A stretch of DNA of 64,000 bases, from assembly GCA_949316235.1 (NCBI GenBank), contig OX438749.1, positions 22,212,414-22,276,413 on the forward strand. Reading direction: 5' to 3'. The position numbers and the translations under genes are program-made. Shown in pieces: positions 53,885-64,000 of the stretch. A model generated the notes under the pieces. That model was not told where the DNA came from and did no database searches. It saw only the letters and a program-made list of their open reading frames with translations. Position 1 is the first letter of the stretch. Each line of letters opens with the position of its first letter. Origin of the DNA: Oegoconia quadripuncta. Lineage: Eukaryota > Arthropoda > Insecta > Lepidoptera > Autostichidae.

Positions 53885-54318
53885 TACAGTTAAACATTTA
53901 TATGGCTATAAATGAAACCTGGTCACTATTTAAGTGATGAAACCATCCTACATTCCAAGTTTATTGAAATAGATCCTTTCTCAGAATCCATTCAAAAGTA
54001 GTTTTTTTTAAACTATAAATTTTTAAGAGGGTTTATTCTGTACAGAATATGCCAGCGTCATAGTATCTGCTTGAAACCCCATCACCGCCGCTTAATATCT
54101 AAATTCACAATTTTATACAGCATCCTGGCCATCACCGAGTTTGGGGACACCAAGACACTGTTACAACTGCCTATCTCAAACAGATTATATACTGTTTACT
54201 ACTTACAGTTAAACATTTTTATGGCTATAAATGAAAGCTGGTCACTATTGAAGTGATGAAACCATCCTACATTCCAAGTTTACTGAAAGAGATCCTTTCT
54301 CAGAATCCATTCAAAAGT
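53885..54318 (+). repeat. Direct repeat, about 115 bp, 318 bp apart
   Basis: ACAGTTAAACATTTATATGG (53887) and ACAGTTAAACATTTTTATGG (54205) each start a block containing GATGAAACCATCCTACATTC and CAGAATCCATTCAAAAGTAG. Intervening sequence is of the degenerate LINE-tail type. Confidence 0.75.
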
Positions 54319-54788
54319 AGTTGCGGACGAACTAATGTAATATAATCTACATCTTTCTCGGTTGGAAGCCATGGTGGATAGTGGAATGTTTTCATTTCGC
54401 TGTACCGTACAGATTTGCAATACAAACTCACATTTGCATTTCCACTATGTGTTTGTACCAATCTCAACTTTTGCGGGAATAATTTCCTATCTAGGTATGT
54501 TACCCTAGTCCAATGTTAGTAGTTTATATTATATTTCGTTCAGTTTCTAATTTAAATTTCGTTTAGGAATTAGAATTTATTCATATATAGGTGCTTGTAC
54601 GTATAAGTTGGCAAGGTTTTATTCAGTTGAAGCCTCAGAAATTCGAGTACATACCTTTGTGAGAAATTTCGTAACTAATCACGAAGTATATCTTTAAAGA
54701 TATTTAGCTTTCAAATTCCAAACAATATTTTATTAGAATATCAAATCAAAATACCATTAACTGTAAGTTATGTTTAGAAAACCATTTT
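54319..54788. other. Spacer
   Basis: No recognised element. Confidence 0.45.
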
Positions 54789-55050
54789 GACGACCTGTTT
54801 GGTGTAGTGGTTAGAAACTCTGCTGTGGGTTCGAATTCCGCCAGGAGCATATGTTTGTATGATGAATACAGACATGTGTTCCCGAGTTATGGATGTTTTT
54901 CATTGAATTTATATATTTATTTATTTACAAAAAAAAATGTATTTGTGTAGTTTATCAACCATCTGGTACCTATCTATAATACAAGCCTAGTTGCTTAGTG
55001 TGGAACTAGATGGCGCTGTGTGTATGTGCAAAGATATTTATTTTATATTT
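54789..55050 (+). mobile_element. SINE-B copy with head deletion
   Basis: Head lacks about 15 bases between GCTGTG and GGTTCGAATT; B-box GGGTTCGAATTCCGCC mutated. Body and tail complete. Confidence 0.85.
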
Positions 55051-55254
55051 GAGGTATGAAAATGTACCGAACATTTTCAACTGATATTTTTAATGAATAT
55101 GTCATCAAAACGGATAAATTGGCGACATATTTACGATATGATTGTTATGGAAATAAGTAGAAGCCGAGCGGTGCTGTATACAAATCGCCGGAAGTAAGTA
55201 AGCACATGGACAGTAGTTATTACGTGCGTGCTGTGGATAGGGGTTCAGCGGTTC

Positions 55255-55692
55255 TATTAGGTCCTTACCTATGAAATTGGCGTTTTGTATGAAGAATTTC
55301 ATTAAGACGGTTTTCTCCATACAAACATTTTTGATTTTTTTTTGGGAACGGCAAATCCAAATTTAGCTAAACTTTGTGTGTATTGTCGGATAACATTAAG
55401 TTAAGTAGGTATAGGCAGGGTTAATTTTTAAAAGTAACCGCTTTATAAAAGTTTCAGCGAATCTAAGAAATGATTATGGGAAGCACATGAAAATTGCTCT
55501 GTAAAATTTTTTTTATTATGTAATTTAGCTCAGAAATTAAAAATATTTCATGTGAAACCTTGAAATAATATTCCATTTTCCAAATACAAAACAATTTGGA
55601 TGTAGCTTTGCAAATCGCAGAAATTGGTACATATGATTAACGAAGAAACAAATTCCAAATTCATAGGTAAATGAAATTATGTAATATTGGGT
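55255..55692 (-). mobile_element. MITE-F copy 5
   Basis: Left end TATTAGGTCCTTACCTATGA intact. At the right, TTCATAGGTAA is followed not by GACCC but by ATGAAATTATGTAATATTGG, which overlaps the inverted structure at 55671-55709. Confidence 0.8.
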
Positions 55693-55828
55693 ATATTACA
55701 TAATTTCATCGTTATCGTCATCGGTCACGTCCTGACATGTGATTGGTTGGCTCATTGCTCGCTCGGCAATTTGACGGTTTCTCATTGGTCAACGTAATCG
55801 ATAACGTTACCGATGAAGTTACGTAATC
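55671..55828. repeat. Palindromic element abutting MITE-F
   Basis: 55694-55725 (ATTACATAATTTCATCGTTA) and 55799-55828 (CGATGAAGTTACGTAAT) are inverted. A further perfect 16-bp hairpin, 55671-55685 with 55694-55709, has the loop ATTGGGTAT. Confidence 0.6.
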
Positions 55829-55924
55829 TTAGGGCTGATTGTTGCTGATAGTCAGAGAACACGCACCGATATACGAGTAGTACCTACTACCTACATTCGC
55901 CCTCTCGTCACTTGCTTGATACTT

Positions 55925-56105
55925 TTTTTTATGATTGACTGGATTTGCGATTGACCACAATCTCACTTGATGGAAAGTGATGATGACGCGATCCCAATAA
56001 ATTCACTCTGCTCTTGAAGATCCCAAGGTTGTAGGATTCAGGGAAGGCTGACGCCGGAAGGGAGTTCCATGCCTTCGCTGTCCGGATGATGAATGAAGAA
56101 TGTGG
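55925..56105 (-). mobile_element. LINE-E 3' end
   Basis: T-run, GACCACAATCTCACTTGATG, GAAGATCCCAAGGTTGTAGG, TCCATGCCTTCGCTGTCCGG. Small deletion at 55987. Confidence 0.75.
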
Positions 56106-56364
56106 TGAATAATAGTATATTAAGTACCAAGGGGATAAAGCAGTAGAGTATTGTTTCTTACCTACTGTATTTTACTTTAGACAGGCATTTTTCTGGTAAC
56201 TCAGGCATTTTAGGCACCCTATACAGGCATTTGAATTGTTAACCTTATCATGAATCTAATATAACTTTTAACTAACATTAAAAACTAGATTGCGTGGATT
56301 AACTTTATTTATCGTAGATTATGTTTACTTTGTCAATTCCTACTACTTAATTTATGGGGCTAAA
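56106..56364. other. Spacer
   Basis: ACAGGCATTT repeated at 56181 and 56223; otherwise nothing. Confidence 0.4.
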
Positions 56365-56640
56365 AAATATCCTACGTTTTAATCCATTGTATGTTCAACC
56401 TATACACCAAATTTCATTCAAATCCATTCATCCGTTTTGCCGTAATTGAGATATAACATGATTTCTTAATAAGTTCCTGTTTTAATCTTTAAATTTATTA
56501 AAAGGAAGATTTTGTATATCAACAGGAACCTTATTGAAAAAGCGTATACATAACCCTTTGAATGAATTACTAACTTTCCGGAGGCAACTCATGTGACCTG
56601 CAAGTTTATCTTTATTTCTTGCAAATTCACGTAATGTGCA
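56365..56640. repeat. LINE tail fragment followed by LINE-H fragment
   Basis: 56365-56450 matches 23305-23375 (ATCCTACGTTTTAATCC, TTTCATTCAAATCCATTC). 56455-56640 is minus LINE-H (GATTTCTTAATAAGTTCCTG, AACCTTATTGAAAAAGCGTA). Confidence 0.6.
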
Positions 56641-57052
56641 TGTAAACTATTGTAAATTTTCATATACTCATAATGAATGGGTTTCGTTAGGAAATATGGT
56701 ATTAAAATGAGCATTTCTTGTTTTACAATGGAATGGTTCATAACAATGACAAAAATAAAGACATTCTACCCCGTTAAACAAAAAAATGGCGCAACTCTCG
56801 AAAAATTGCTTTTTAATGAAATCATTCTTCAAAAAAGTACTTGGGGCGGAAAGCTGGTGAATTCATTTAATATAATTCTCGCGCAGTCAAAAAACATTTA
56901 TGTAAATAATGAAACGGGCCGAGTAACGCAAACGGACCGTATGAAGTGGAACATGAAATTCCGAATAGAATAATGTAAAAAATGCGAATGTAGCTAGGTC
57001 TCTTCCCTATGTATTTTAGATTATAAAAGTTGCATGTTTTTATGTTGAACGG
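56641..57052. other. Spacer with an unsupported 98-codon frame
   Basis: The plus frame 56677-56973 has Lys/Asn/Ile-rich composition as expected by chance in AT-rich DNA. No domain is recognisable. Confidence 0.4.
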
Positions 57053-57240
57053 GATATACGCACCCGTATATAGTTAATATACCGAACATTCGCACTATGA
57101 AGTTCGATTCTTCATTCATCATCCGAACAACATTCATCATGAACAACGTCATCATCCAGTGGCGACGAGGATCTAGATACCCGCGAATATAAAAAAAATT
57201 AAATGTCGGTTCATATTGGCAATTTATCTGCATTTGACTG
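57053..57240. repeat. LINE-E fragment (+) and inverted copy of the 50094 repeat
   Basis: 57053-57135 (CCCGTATATAGTTAATATAC, TTCTTCATTCATCATCCGAA) is LINE-E. 57158-57240 is the minus copy of 50133-50213 (CCAGTGGCGACGAGGATCTA). Confidence 0.65.
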
Positions 57241-57242
57241 CT

Positions 57243-57670
57243 AAATTGCAGAGCCTTGAACACCGTCGCAAAGTCGCCTGTCTCAGTTTTTTACAGGTTG
57301 CATTTCGGGGAGTGTGCGTTGGAATTACATAATCTTATTCGACCGTCACCCTTCCATCTTCGGACCACTAGTTACTTTAGTAACTTATTAGTAATCTGTG
57401 CCACTAGGTGTGGGGAGGGATTCCACCCGTATATAGTTAATATACCGAACATTCACACTAAGAAGTTCGATTCTTCATTCGTCATCCGAACAGCCAAGGC
57501 ATGGAACTCCCTTTCGGCGTCAGTCTTTCCTGAATCCTACAACCTTGGGATCTTCAAGAGCAGAGTGAATAGGCATTTACTGAGATTGCGTGCTTCATCT
57601 TCGACCACATCATCACTTTCCATCATGTGAGATTGTGGTCAAACGCGAATCCAGTCAATCATAAAAAAAA
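57243..57670 (+). pseudogene. LINE-E 3' end, longest plus copy
   Basis: 57256-57630 is open: SVFYRLHFGECALELHNLIR, PSPFHLRTT, an insertion (SYFSNLLVICAT), CGEGFHPYIVNIPNIHTKKF, then SSFVIRTAKAWNSLSASVFP, ESYNLGIFKSRVNRHLLRLR. It ends ATCATAAAAAAAAA. Catalytic domain absent. The 31-bp insertion at 57370-57402 is in-frame-compatible. Confidence 0.8.
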
Positions 57671-57767
57671 ATACGCATTTGACTACAATATCATTGTAAT
57701 AAGGGTAATAATTGCAAATTTGGAAAACCCCCGAGAAAATAAATGATTAATTAAGACTGACGAAATT

Positions 57768-58050
57768 CGGGGTGAATTTGAATTCGTGTAATACCCATTA
57801 ACTGGTGACGTCACTCTTAATTACGAACAACTTTCCCCGAGGAACCATAGGCGAATTCGATCTCCTCCTCCTAACTGATTACGAAGAACTTTCCATTGTT
57901 GGAATTCCATATTACTGGTTTCAGAACGGTTTACTTTGTATGGGTAATCTAAAATATTATTAATAATAATTTGGTAAATGTGGAAATTTGTTCGTAATCA
58001 GGAGTGGAGTCACCGGTTAACCGAAATTACACGAATTAAATTTCACCCTG
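57768..58050. mobile_element. MITE-J copy 3
   Basis: GGGGTGAATTTGAATTCGTG to AAATTTCACCCTG; TA follows at 58051. Internal palindrome centred near 57915, with an extra CTCCTCCTCCTAACTGATTA block. Confidence 0.8.
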
Positions 58051-58184
58051 TATAATGGTAAAAACTAAAACGTTACAAGTATAAAAAAATTGTGACAAAA
58101 TAATGAAAAATATTAGAATTTATTGGGTTTTAAATAAAACTATAAACAGTTTACATTACAAAATTGACCTGTCTATTGGTCTTT

Positions 58185-58330
58185 TATAGGATGAATTTCG
58201 GTGAGTGTGCGTTGGAATTAATCAAATTGCTGCCACCCGTATATCATTGGCATAATAAACATTCACACTAAACGATTTGATTCTTCATCAATAATACGAA
58301 CAGCCAAGGTATAGATCTCCATTCCCGCGA
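58185..58330 (+). mobile_element. LINE-E fragment
   Basis: GGATGAATTTCGGTGAGTGT, GCGTTGGAATTAATCAAATT, ATAATACGAACAGCCAAGGT; strongly diverged. Confidence 0.6.
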
Positions 58331-58838
58331 TCATCATCATCGTATCACAGGACGTCTAGGTCTGGAAGGTTTACTCTTGGCGTTCGCAGATGATGACGCT
58401 TCTGATCATGGCTTTGGTTCGGTCGCCTTTTGCGACATCAGAAGAGACGGCTTGGTGCCATTCTGCTCTATTGGGAAGCACGCGGTCATTAATAAACTTA
58501 ATTGTATAGAGTAAAGGAATCCTTTCAAAGACTAAGTAGTCGACTGAAAAACTCTACCTTCATTCAAATTCACGGATACACCATCTGAATCTGCAAAATT
58601 ACCTCAATGTTATTGTTTTCGTTTCATTAAGAATGTTTAGAATGTACGGTGAATACGAAATTAGTCTGGATCGATACTACATAATTTCATTTCATTTCAT
58701 TACAAGTACTTTTATAGACTAAAGGTTTGAGTGGAACCAATCTTGGCTTTAATTTACAAAAGTTCTGCACCTGATCGAATTTGATGGCGGCCTATCGTCG
58801 TGAGAATTAGGGTTTCGAGCCAGGGCGTCGTTTGTTTA
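58331..58838. other. Spacer
   Basis: GTATCACAGGACGTCTAGGT and a GC-richer patch to 58490 are unplaced. Confidence 0.4.
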
Positions 58839-59284
58839 AGCGCCATCTAGTTCCACGCTAAGCAACTAGGCTTGTATATTATTATACAAGCTGAAATTTA
58901 ATTTGTAATTCCTGTTTACTGGTGACTCTATTCCTGATTACGAACAACTTTCCACTAGTAATCGCATAGCCGAGTTCGGTCGGAAATTGTTGGATTTGCA
59001 TCCTAGAAGTGGTTTTAGAATAAGTTATATATACTTTGTACGGGTAATCTATATTTTTTGTTCGAATTCACTATGGTTTCTTGGAGAAAGTTATTCGTAA
59101 TCAAGAGTAGCACCACCAGTTAATGGGTATTACACGAATTTAAATTAAGGTGAATTTGAAAACATCCATAACTCGGGTACACGTGTCCGTATTCATCGTA
59201 CAAACATATGTCCCTAGCGGGATTCGAACCCGCTACCTTTTGGTATAGAAGTCAGAATTTCTAACCGCTACACTAAATAGTCGT
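58839..59284 (-). mobile_element. SINE-B copy split around MITE-J
   Basis: 58839-58878 (AGCGCCATCTAGTTCCACGC) is the SINE-B tail; 59158-59284 (AACATCCATAACTCGGGTAC to AATAGTCGT) is its head half. About 90 bp of SINE body are missing at the junctions. Confidence 0.65.
58890..59155. mobile_element. MITE-J copy 4
   Basis: GCTGAAATTTAATTTGTAAT to GGTATTACACGAATTTAAAT. Both tips degraded, arms clear (CTGGTGACTCTATTCCTGAT against TCAAGAGTAGCACCACCAGT). Confidence 0.7.
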
Positions 59285-59539
59285 ATAATACTCGAAGTGA
59301 CCTGAAAGTATCACACATTCCCACTTCATTTGTTCACATAGCACACCTAAAGACTAGATATAAACCGTACTAACGGCCTAAGCTGTAAAAACTTTAATGA
59401 CCACTCTCTAATTTGTTTGGTTGGCAACAACTTAATTACAATAAAAAACGTCTCAAAAATGCTGCGGTAGGGTTCCGCCGACACATTTAAATGTTTGAAG
59501 GAAATATACAGGTATGAATTTTTCCTCTGGAGAAAACAA
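59285..59539. other. Spacer
   Basis: Nothing recognised. Confidence 0.4.
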
Positions 59540-59871
59540 ACCACCTCCGTGGCTCAATGTATGTAAACAACATAGGGTTTACGAATCGGAGGTCGCGGGT
59601 TCGATCCCCGCCGGGGTACATGTTTATTACTCGGTTTAGTCGGTGGTAGGGCAATTTAAATGTCCACCTGACCATCTTATCTAAGTCTGCCGCCAATCAG
59701 CAATGTTAATAGCATTTTTGTGTTCCGATTATCAAAGATAAGAAGATAGCCAGTTCAAAGGTAAGATGGGGTTTCCAGGTCAGTAGGCTTCCACCGTCAG
59801 CCTCATCTTCAATTAGTGATTGAGATTAAGTGATAACCCGTTGTGTTGTGCATAAAAAAAACAAAGGATAC
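59540..59871 (+). mobile_element. SINE-A copy, full length
   Basis: ACCACCTCCGTGGCTCAATG, GCGGGTTCGATCCCCGCCGG, TTGTGCATAAAAAAAA. Diverged in the 3' third (GTAAGATGGGGTTTCCAGGT). Confidence 0.9.
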
Positions 59872-60546
59872 ATTTATACAGCGGGAACTTCCTTTATTGA
59901 AATAAAAAGTATCCTATATTTTCTTACAGGGTATATTCCAAATGTGTACTGAATTCCAGCTAAAGGATACTTCGCCAAGAGTGCTTAGATTTTCATAGAA
60001 GTTTCAATACAGTGTATAATTTATCGCATAGTTGATGTTATACATACATGTAATATATGACATGACGAGGGTTCACAAAGTTTGACCACAGAACCCTAAG
60101 GAATCTCTGTACAAATTGTAATTAAATGTAAAGACCCAGCGATACGTACTTAATTAAATTAATTAAGGTGTGTTTCATTTATTTGGTAATACTTTTGTGG
60201 TTCGTCTACGTCAAGAATATCAAATGGACTTAATTTTAGAAGTAGCTTATCATAATTGGCAAGCTAAAAAAATTGCTTCTCAAAAATGCTTGGAAATTTG
60301 AGCCTAATTTTGACAACGTTCAATCGAAAATGCTGTAGCAGCGACCGGAAAAGATGTATAGAAATCCTTATCCGTTAAACATAGCGGACGAATAAATTAC
60401 AATGAAAACACATATTTGCCGTGTAATTTAAAAATGCAACTATCCGAAAACTGGCAATCACGGAGGTAATTTATCGAAGGTTTTGTTTAAATTTCGAACT
60501 GCCATTCAAATAGAAATTGATAAAAAAAAATATTTTGGCGCGTGAG
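59872..60546. other. Spacer
   Basis: No gene or named repeat. Confidence 0.45.
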
Positions 60547-60767
60547 AAATAAACATTTCGAACACTTACACCAATCATCTACTCCCAAACTAAGCAAAGC
60601 TTGTGCTATGGATAATTGATAAACATACATAAATATTTAAATAAACATCCATGACTCGAGAATAAATGTTCGTATTCATCATACAAACATTTAGGTACTC
60701 CTCGCGGGATTCGAACCCGTAAACGTTGATTTCGCTGACGGGTCACTATCCACTATACCAATCGGTC
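60547..60767 (-). mobile_element. SINE-C copy
   Basis: AACATTTCGAACACTTACAC to CTATACCAATCGGTC; B-box GCGGGATTCGAACCCGTAAA (minus). Confidence 0.9.
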
Positions 60768-60934
60768 AATAACTGTTGTTCGTCACTGTTTTGTTTGGAA
60801 TTTAATAATTGCGTTGAGAATTTGACAAATTTAACATAATAGGTACTACTTAGTTCGAATTTCCGCCCATTATTTGAGAAAAGTACTATACAAGAATTGG
60901 CCGCCATCACCGTATTGAGTTTAATTTTGTAATT

Positions 60935-61670
60935 TATAAAAATCACATTTGAAAACGTCATGAAATACAATTATGGCTCCTTCACAAGGCAGACTTCCGA
61001 GAGAAGAACGAGCAAGAACCTCAGGCGCTGCTCTTTTTAAATAAGTATTTTTAAAGTTCATGATTATAAGTTATCTGTATATGTTAGCCGACTTCACAAA
61101 GTTAGTAAATCCTTCAAAGGGCAATGTATACGCTTTTATATTATAATAAGGTTCCAGTAGACAATCAAAATTTGCCTTTAAATAAATTTATCATTATCAT
61201 AAAACAGAAATTATTATCCAAAGACTATTATAAAATCACTGACTATTTGAATGATAAGCAAGCATGGACATAGCTGTCTTATTATTCATATAATTACCAA
61301 ATCACAAATTGTAACCCATAATCTGTTTAAAAGAGCAACCCTAGCTTTTTTTCTTGCTCGTTCTTCTCTGGGGAGTCTACTTTGTGAATGAGCAGTAAAT
61401 TTAAATGTAATATTAATATTAAAAGTGACGTTTTCAAGTGATAATTTTATCCTATGAAATAAAATATTTTGATTTGATTTATAAAAATAACATTTGAAAA
61501 CGTCATAAAATACAATTATGGCTCCTTCACAAGGCAGACTCCCCAGAGAAGAACGAGCAAGAACCTCAGGTGCTGCTCTTTATAAATAAGTATTTATAAA
61601 ATTCCTGATTCGACAAAGGAGAATATGAAAATAATAGACTGAATATCGCCGAGCAGTTCATGTCAATGGA
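60935..61670. mobile_element. LINE-I 3' ends: minus, plus, minus
   Basis: 60935-61060 and 61485-61670 are minus copies that both read CATTTGAAAACGTCAT and TATGGCTCCTTCACAAGGCA. 61085-61480 is a plus copy with the coding-side block (AAAGTTAGTAAATCCTTCAA, GTATACGCTTTTATATTATA) and complete 3' end. Confidence 0.8.
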
Positions 61671-62111
61671 TTCTCAAAGTCAGTATTTTTACATGCCCCA
61701 GAAGGCCACCGACTTGGCTTAACAACCGGCGTTGCGATGCGTGGGGTAGACGCATTTGCTATTCGTTTTCGATTGGGTGACCTCTAGTATCATTTAATTA
61801 CGAGTATTTTCATGATTCGGAGGGCGCGTCAAATAGTCGTTGTAGTTTTCAATCAAAACCACACAAGCTATCAAATGAGAGCCCAGGGGGGCTATTTATG
61901 AACCACACCAAATCACTATCGGATTCAATTCCACATGCGACTTTGTTTACTCGGTTCAGTTTTTCCGCATTTTCGACCATTCGAAAACTGTATTGTCAAT
62001 CTCATCGAGATGTCAAGTGTTATCAATTATAGATACACAGAATTGTTTTGTATGATAAGCGTCAAAAAACGCGGAAATCGTAACTTGATATATACTAATC
62101 AATAATGAAAC
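61671..62111. other. Spacer
   Basis: Unrecognised; moderately GC-rich at 61690-61790. Confidence 0.4.
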
Positions 62112-62400
62112 AATCGGAGGATGTCGGTAGCACAGCGGTTAAGTAAGACGCGGTCTCCCAATTTAGGAGGTCCGGGTTCGAATCCCAGGCAGGTCATGAA
62201 CCAATGAGTTTTTAAATTTAGTTTAACTACTTATGTACATTTATCCGACTGCTCTTAAGCGGTGTAGGAAAATATCGTCAAGAAACCAACATGCCTGAGA
62301 AATAAAAATTCTAAGGCTGTGAAGTCCCCAACCCGCATTGGGCCAGCGAGGTGGATACTCCCTCATATACAAGGGAAGACCTATATCAATCATATAAGAC
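62112..62400 (+). mobile_element. SINE-K copy, full length
   Basis: Defines SINE-K: head GTCGGTAGCACAGCGGTTAA (A-box), GTCCGGGTTCGAATCCCAGG (B-box), body AATGAGTTTTTAAATTTAGT, ACCAACATGCCTGAGAAATA, CCCCAACCCGCATTGGGCCA, ending AAGACCTATATC. Confidence 0.85.
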
Positions 62401-62447
62401 GAACACACAACCTCCTCCTTTTGTAGAGTCAGGTAAAATATCAACAC

Positions 62448-62610
62448 AGTTTCTTGCTCGTTCTTCTCTGGGGAGTCAGAGTTGTGAATAAAAGGTTATT
62501 GTGATTATGAAAACGATTTCAGAAATTAATTTAATATGTTACGATTTCTTTTTTTAGTTATATAGATTTTAGAATAATGTGACTTTTCCAAAGTGCAAAC
62601 TATTGTGCTA
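62448..62610 (+). mobile_element. LINE-I 3' end
   Basis: AGTTTCTTGCTCGTTCTTCT, GGGGAGTCAGAGTTGTGAAT; the remainder is diverged. Confidence 0.6.
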
Positions 62611-62857
62611 ACTATTGTGAAATGCTAAGTGAATCTGTCATTTTCGAATGCGTATTTAAATCCGAATGATTAAAAAATCGGACCCCTTACGGACAAGAGC
62701 GGACGAAACCCGGAAATGAAGGGCCAGCCTTGCTTACAACAGTTAGCATTGCGCATATTGACAGAGCATTCTGTATTAGAAGTTTGTCCATATAGCCATT
62801 AAAGTGAACAGTATAGTGAGTTACTTCTAATCACTTCTCATATAGGAGTATTTTTAT

Positions 62858-63189
62858 AACCGCCTCCGTGGCTCAATGTAAACAACATTGAGTTTACGAT
62901 TCGGAGGTCGCAGGTTCGATCCCCAGCGGGGTACATGTTTAAGTACTCGGTTTGGTTGGTGGTAGGGCATTTTAAATGTCCGCCTGGCTTGCTACCACCA
63001 TCTTATCTAAATCTGACTCCAAGCAGCAATGTTAATAGCATTGCTGTGTTCTGGTTCTCAAAGATAAGATAGCCAGTCCCCCAAACGTGTTGGGGTTTCC
63101 GGGTCAGTACGCTTCCACCTTCGACCTCATCTTCACTTAACATCAGGTGTGATTGAGGTCAAGTAGAAACCCGTTGTGCATAAAAAAAA
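62858..63189 (+). mobile_element. SINE-A copy, full length
   Basis: AACCGCCTCCGTGGCTCAAT, GCAGGTTCGATCCCCAGCGG, complete body and tail ACCCGTTGTGCATAAAAAAA. Confidence 0.92.
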
Positions 63190-63330
63190 CCCCCCGAAGC
63201 AAAAGGCGGTTATAAGTTTCAAGCTAATGTCTCTTTATGTATCTGTCGGCGGTTATTATTTTCAAAGCTGATGTTTGCAAGAAGGTTCATAGCCATGTTT
63301 AATGGAAATCGATTTGGCCATTTCAACAAT
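63190..63330 (+). repeat. Lepidopteran CCCCCGAxGCAAAA repeat
   Basis: CCCCCCGAAGCAAAAGGCGG then TTATAAGTTTCAAGCTAATG and TCATAGCCATGTTTAATGGA. SINE-A ends exactly at its start, so the SINE poly(A) abuts it. Confidence 0.5.
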
Positions 63331-63502
63331 ATTTTAACTTGTAACTCGATTTGTATAATCTTCGGTTTTCTAAATATAGAAATTATTGTAGAGGTCTTGT
63401 AGCATACACGTCGTGACACGCAGGATAGCATAGAAGATGCCCCATAGTTTATGGTGTATCACCGTACAAGCACCGGTTATCGTCCAGATAGACTATTGAT
63501 AA

Positions 63503-63925
63503 ATAGGTCTTTACCTATGAAATTGGAGTTTTTTTTTTCGTTTATCATATATACCAATTCCTGCGATTTTCAAAGCTATACCTAAATTTGTTTTTTATTT
63601 GGAAAATGGAATATTATTTCAAGGTTTCACATGAAATATTTTTTAATTTCTGGGCTAAATCACATAATAAAAAAATATTTAACAGAGCTCTTTTCATGTG
63701 CTTCCCATAATCATTTCTTAGATTCGCTGAAACTTTTATAAAGCGGTTACATTAAAAAATTAACGCTGCCTATACTCTACTTAATGTTATCCGATAATAC
63801 ACATTAAGTTTAGATAAATTTGGATTTGCCGTTCCCAAAAAAAAAACAAAAATGTTTGTATGGAGAAAACAGTCTTAATGAAATTCTTCATACAAAACGC
63901 CAAGTTCATAGGTAAGGACCTAATA
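63503..63925 (+). mobile_element. MITE-F copy 6
   Basis: ATAGGTCTTTACCTATGAAA to TCATAGGTAAGGACCTAATA. Confidence 0.85.
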
Positions 63926-63969
63926 TTATCCAGCTTATATTGAATCATTTATCACTTACAAGTACGTTC

Positions 63970-64000
63970 TCTTCGTGTCCCATATCCGTAGGATGCCCTG
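63970..64000 (-). mobile_element. Possible Tc1/mariner-type terminus at the window edge
   Basis: On the minus strand the edge reads CAGGGCATCCTACGGATATG. The long-TIR element at 5379 starts CAGGGCGTCCCATGGCTATG. Sixteen of 20 positions agree, so an element terminus may end at the window edge. Confidence 0.35.

Noticed and set aside
56677..56973. 98-codon gene
   Set aside because: Lys/Asn/Ile-rich frame typical of chance in AT-rich DNA; no family resemblance.

Overview
The window is nuclear DNA of an insect, almost certainly a moth or butterfly. It is AT-rich, has no prokaryotic gene organisation, and is packed with tRNA-derived SINEs, 5'-truncated LINE tails and TA-flanked palindromic MITEs of types I recognise from lepidopteran genomes (recognition from memory, no search was run). 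No complete protein-coding gene is visible. The one piece that reads like host coding sequence is a candidate terminal exon at 42268-42426 (+), which encodes a membrane-spanning helix, a short basic cytoplasmic tail and a stop, preceded by a branch-point-like site, pyrimidine tract and AG. If it is real, much of the upstream sequence is probably intron or flank of that gene.

Family names used here are local labels. SINE-A (about 330 bp), SINE-B (about 270 bp), SINE-C (about 230 bp) and SINE-K (about 280 bp) all have tRNA-like heads with a pol III B-box. LINE-D and LINE-E are 3' ends of non-LTR retrotransposons that still encode the end of the reverse-transcriptase ORF; LINE-H, LINE-I and LINE-S are further LINE 3' ends. 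MITE-F (about 400-440 bp, six copies), MITE-J (about 260-280 bp, four copies) and MITE-M (about 580 bp, two copies) are non-autonomous inverted-repeat elements.

Layout. 1-5 kb: LINE remnant, MITE-F, a 616-bp long inverted repeat and a 290-bp tandem duplication. 5-7.5 kb: two nests, one with a Tc1/mariner-type element inside a SINE inside a LINE, the other with a LINE tail inside SINE-K. 7.7-16.5 kb: LINE-H/LINE-D nest, SINEs, a tandem 241-bp element with an Arg-rich ORF, LINE pseudogenes, a CA tract, MITE-J and MITE-M. 16.5-18 kb: the longest stretch without recognised repeats. 18-30 kb: SINE and LINE fragments. 30.5-31.7 kb: a 177-codon transposase C-terminal ORF followed by a degenerate minisatellite. 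32.7-41.5 kb: palindromic MITEs, a SINE split by a 278-bp insertion, LINE RT remnants and a possible promoter-like GC-rich patch near 38.5 kb. 42-43 kb: chimeric SINE, candidate exon, MITE-M. 43-64 kb: dense SINE, LINE and MITE fragments with several nested insertions.

The genes do not form a pathway. The informative signal is the stratigraphy of insertions, which gives relative ages: LINE-I is older than SINE-C, which is older than the Tc1/mariner element; SINE-K is older than a LINE tail; MITE-J and probably LINE-H are older than LINE-D.
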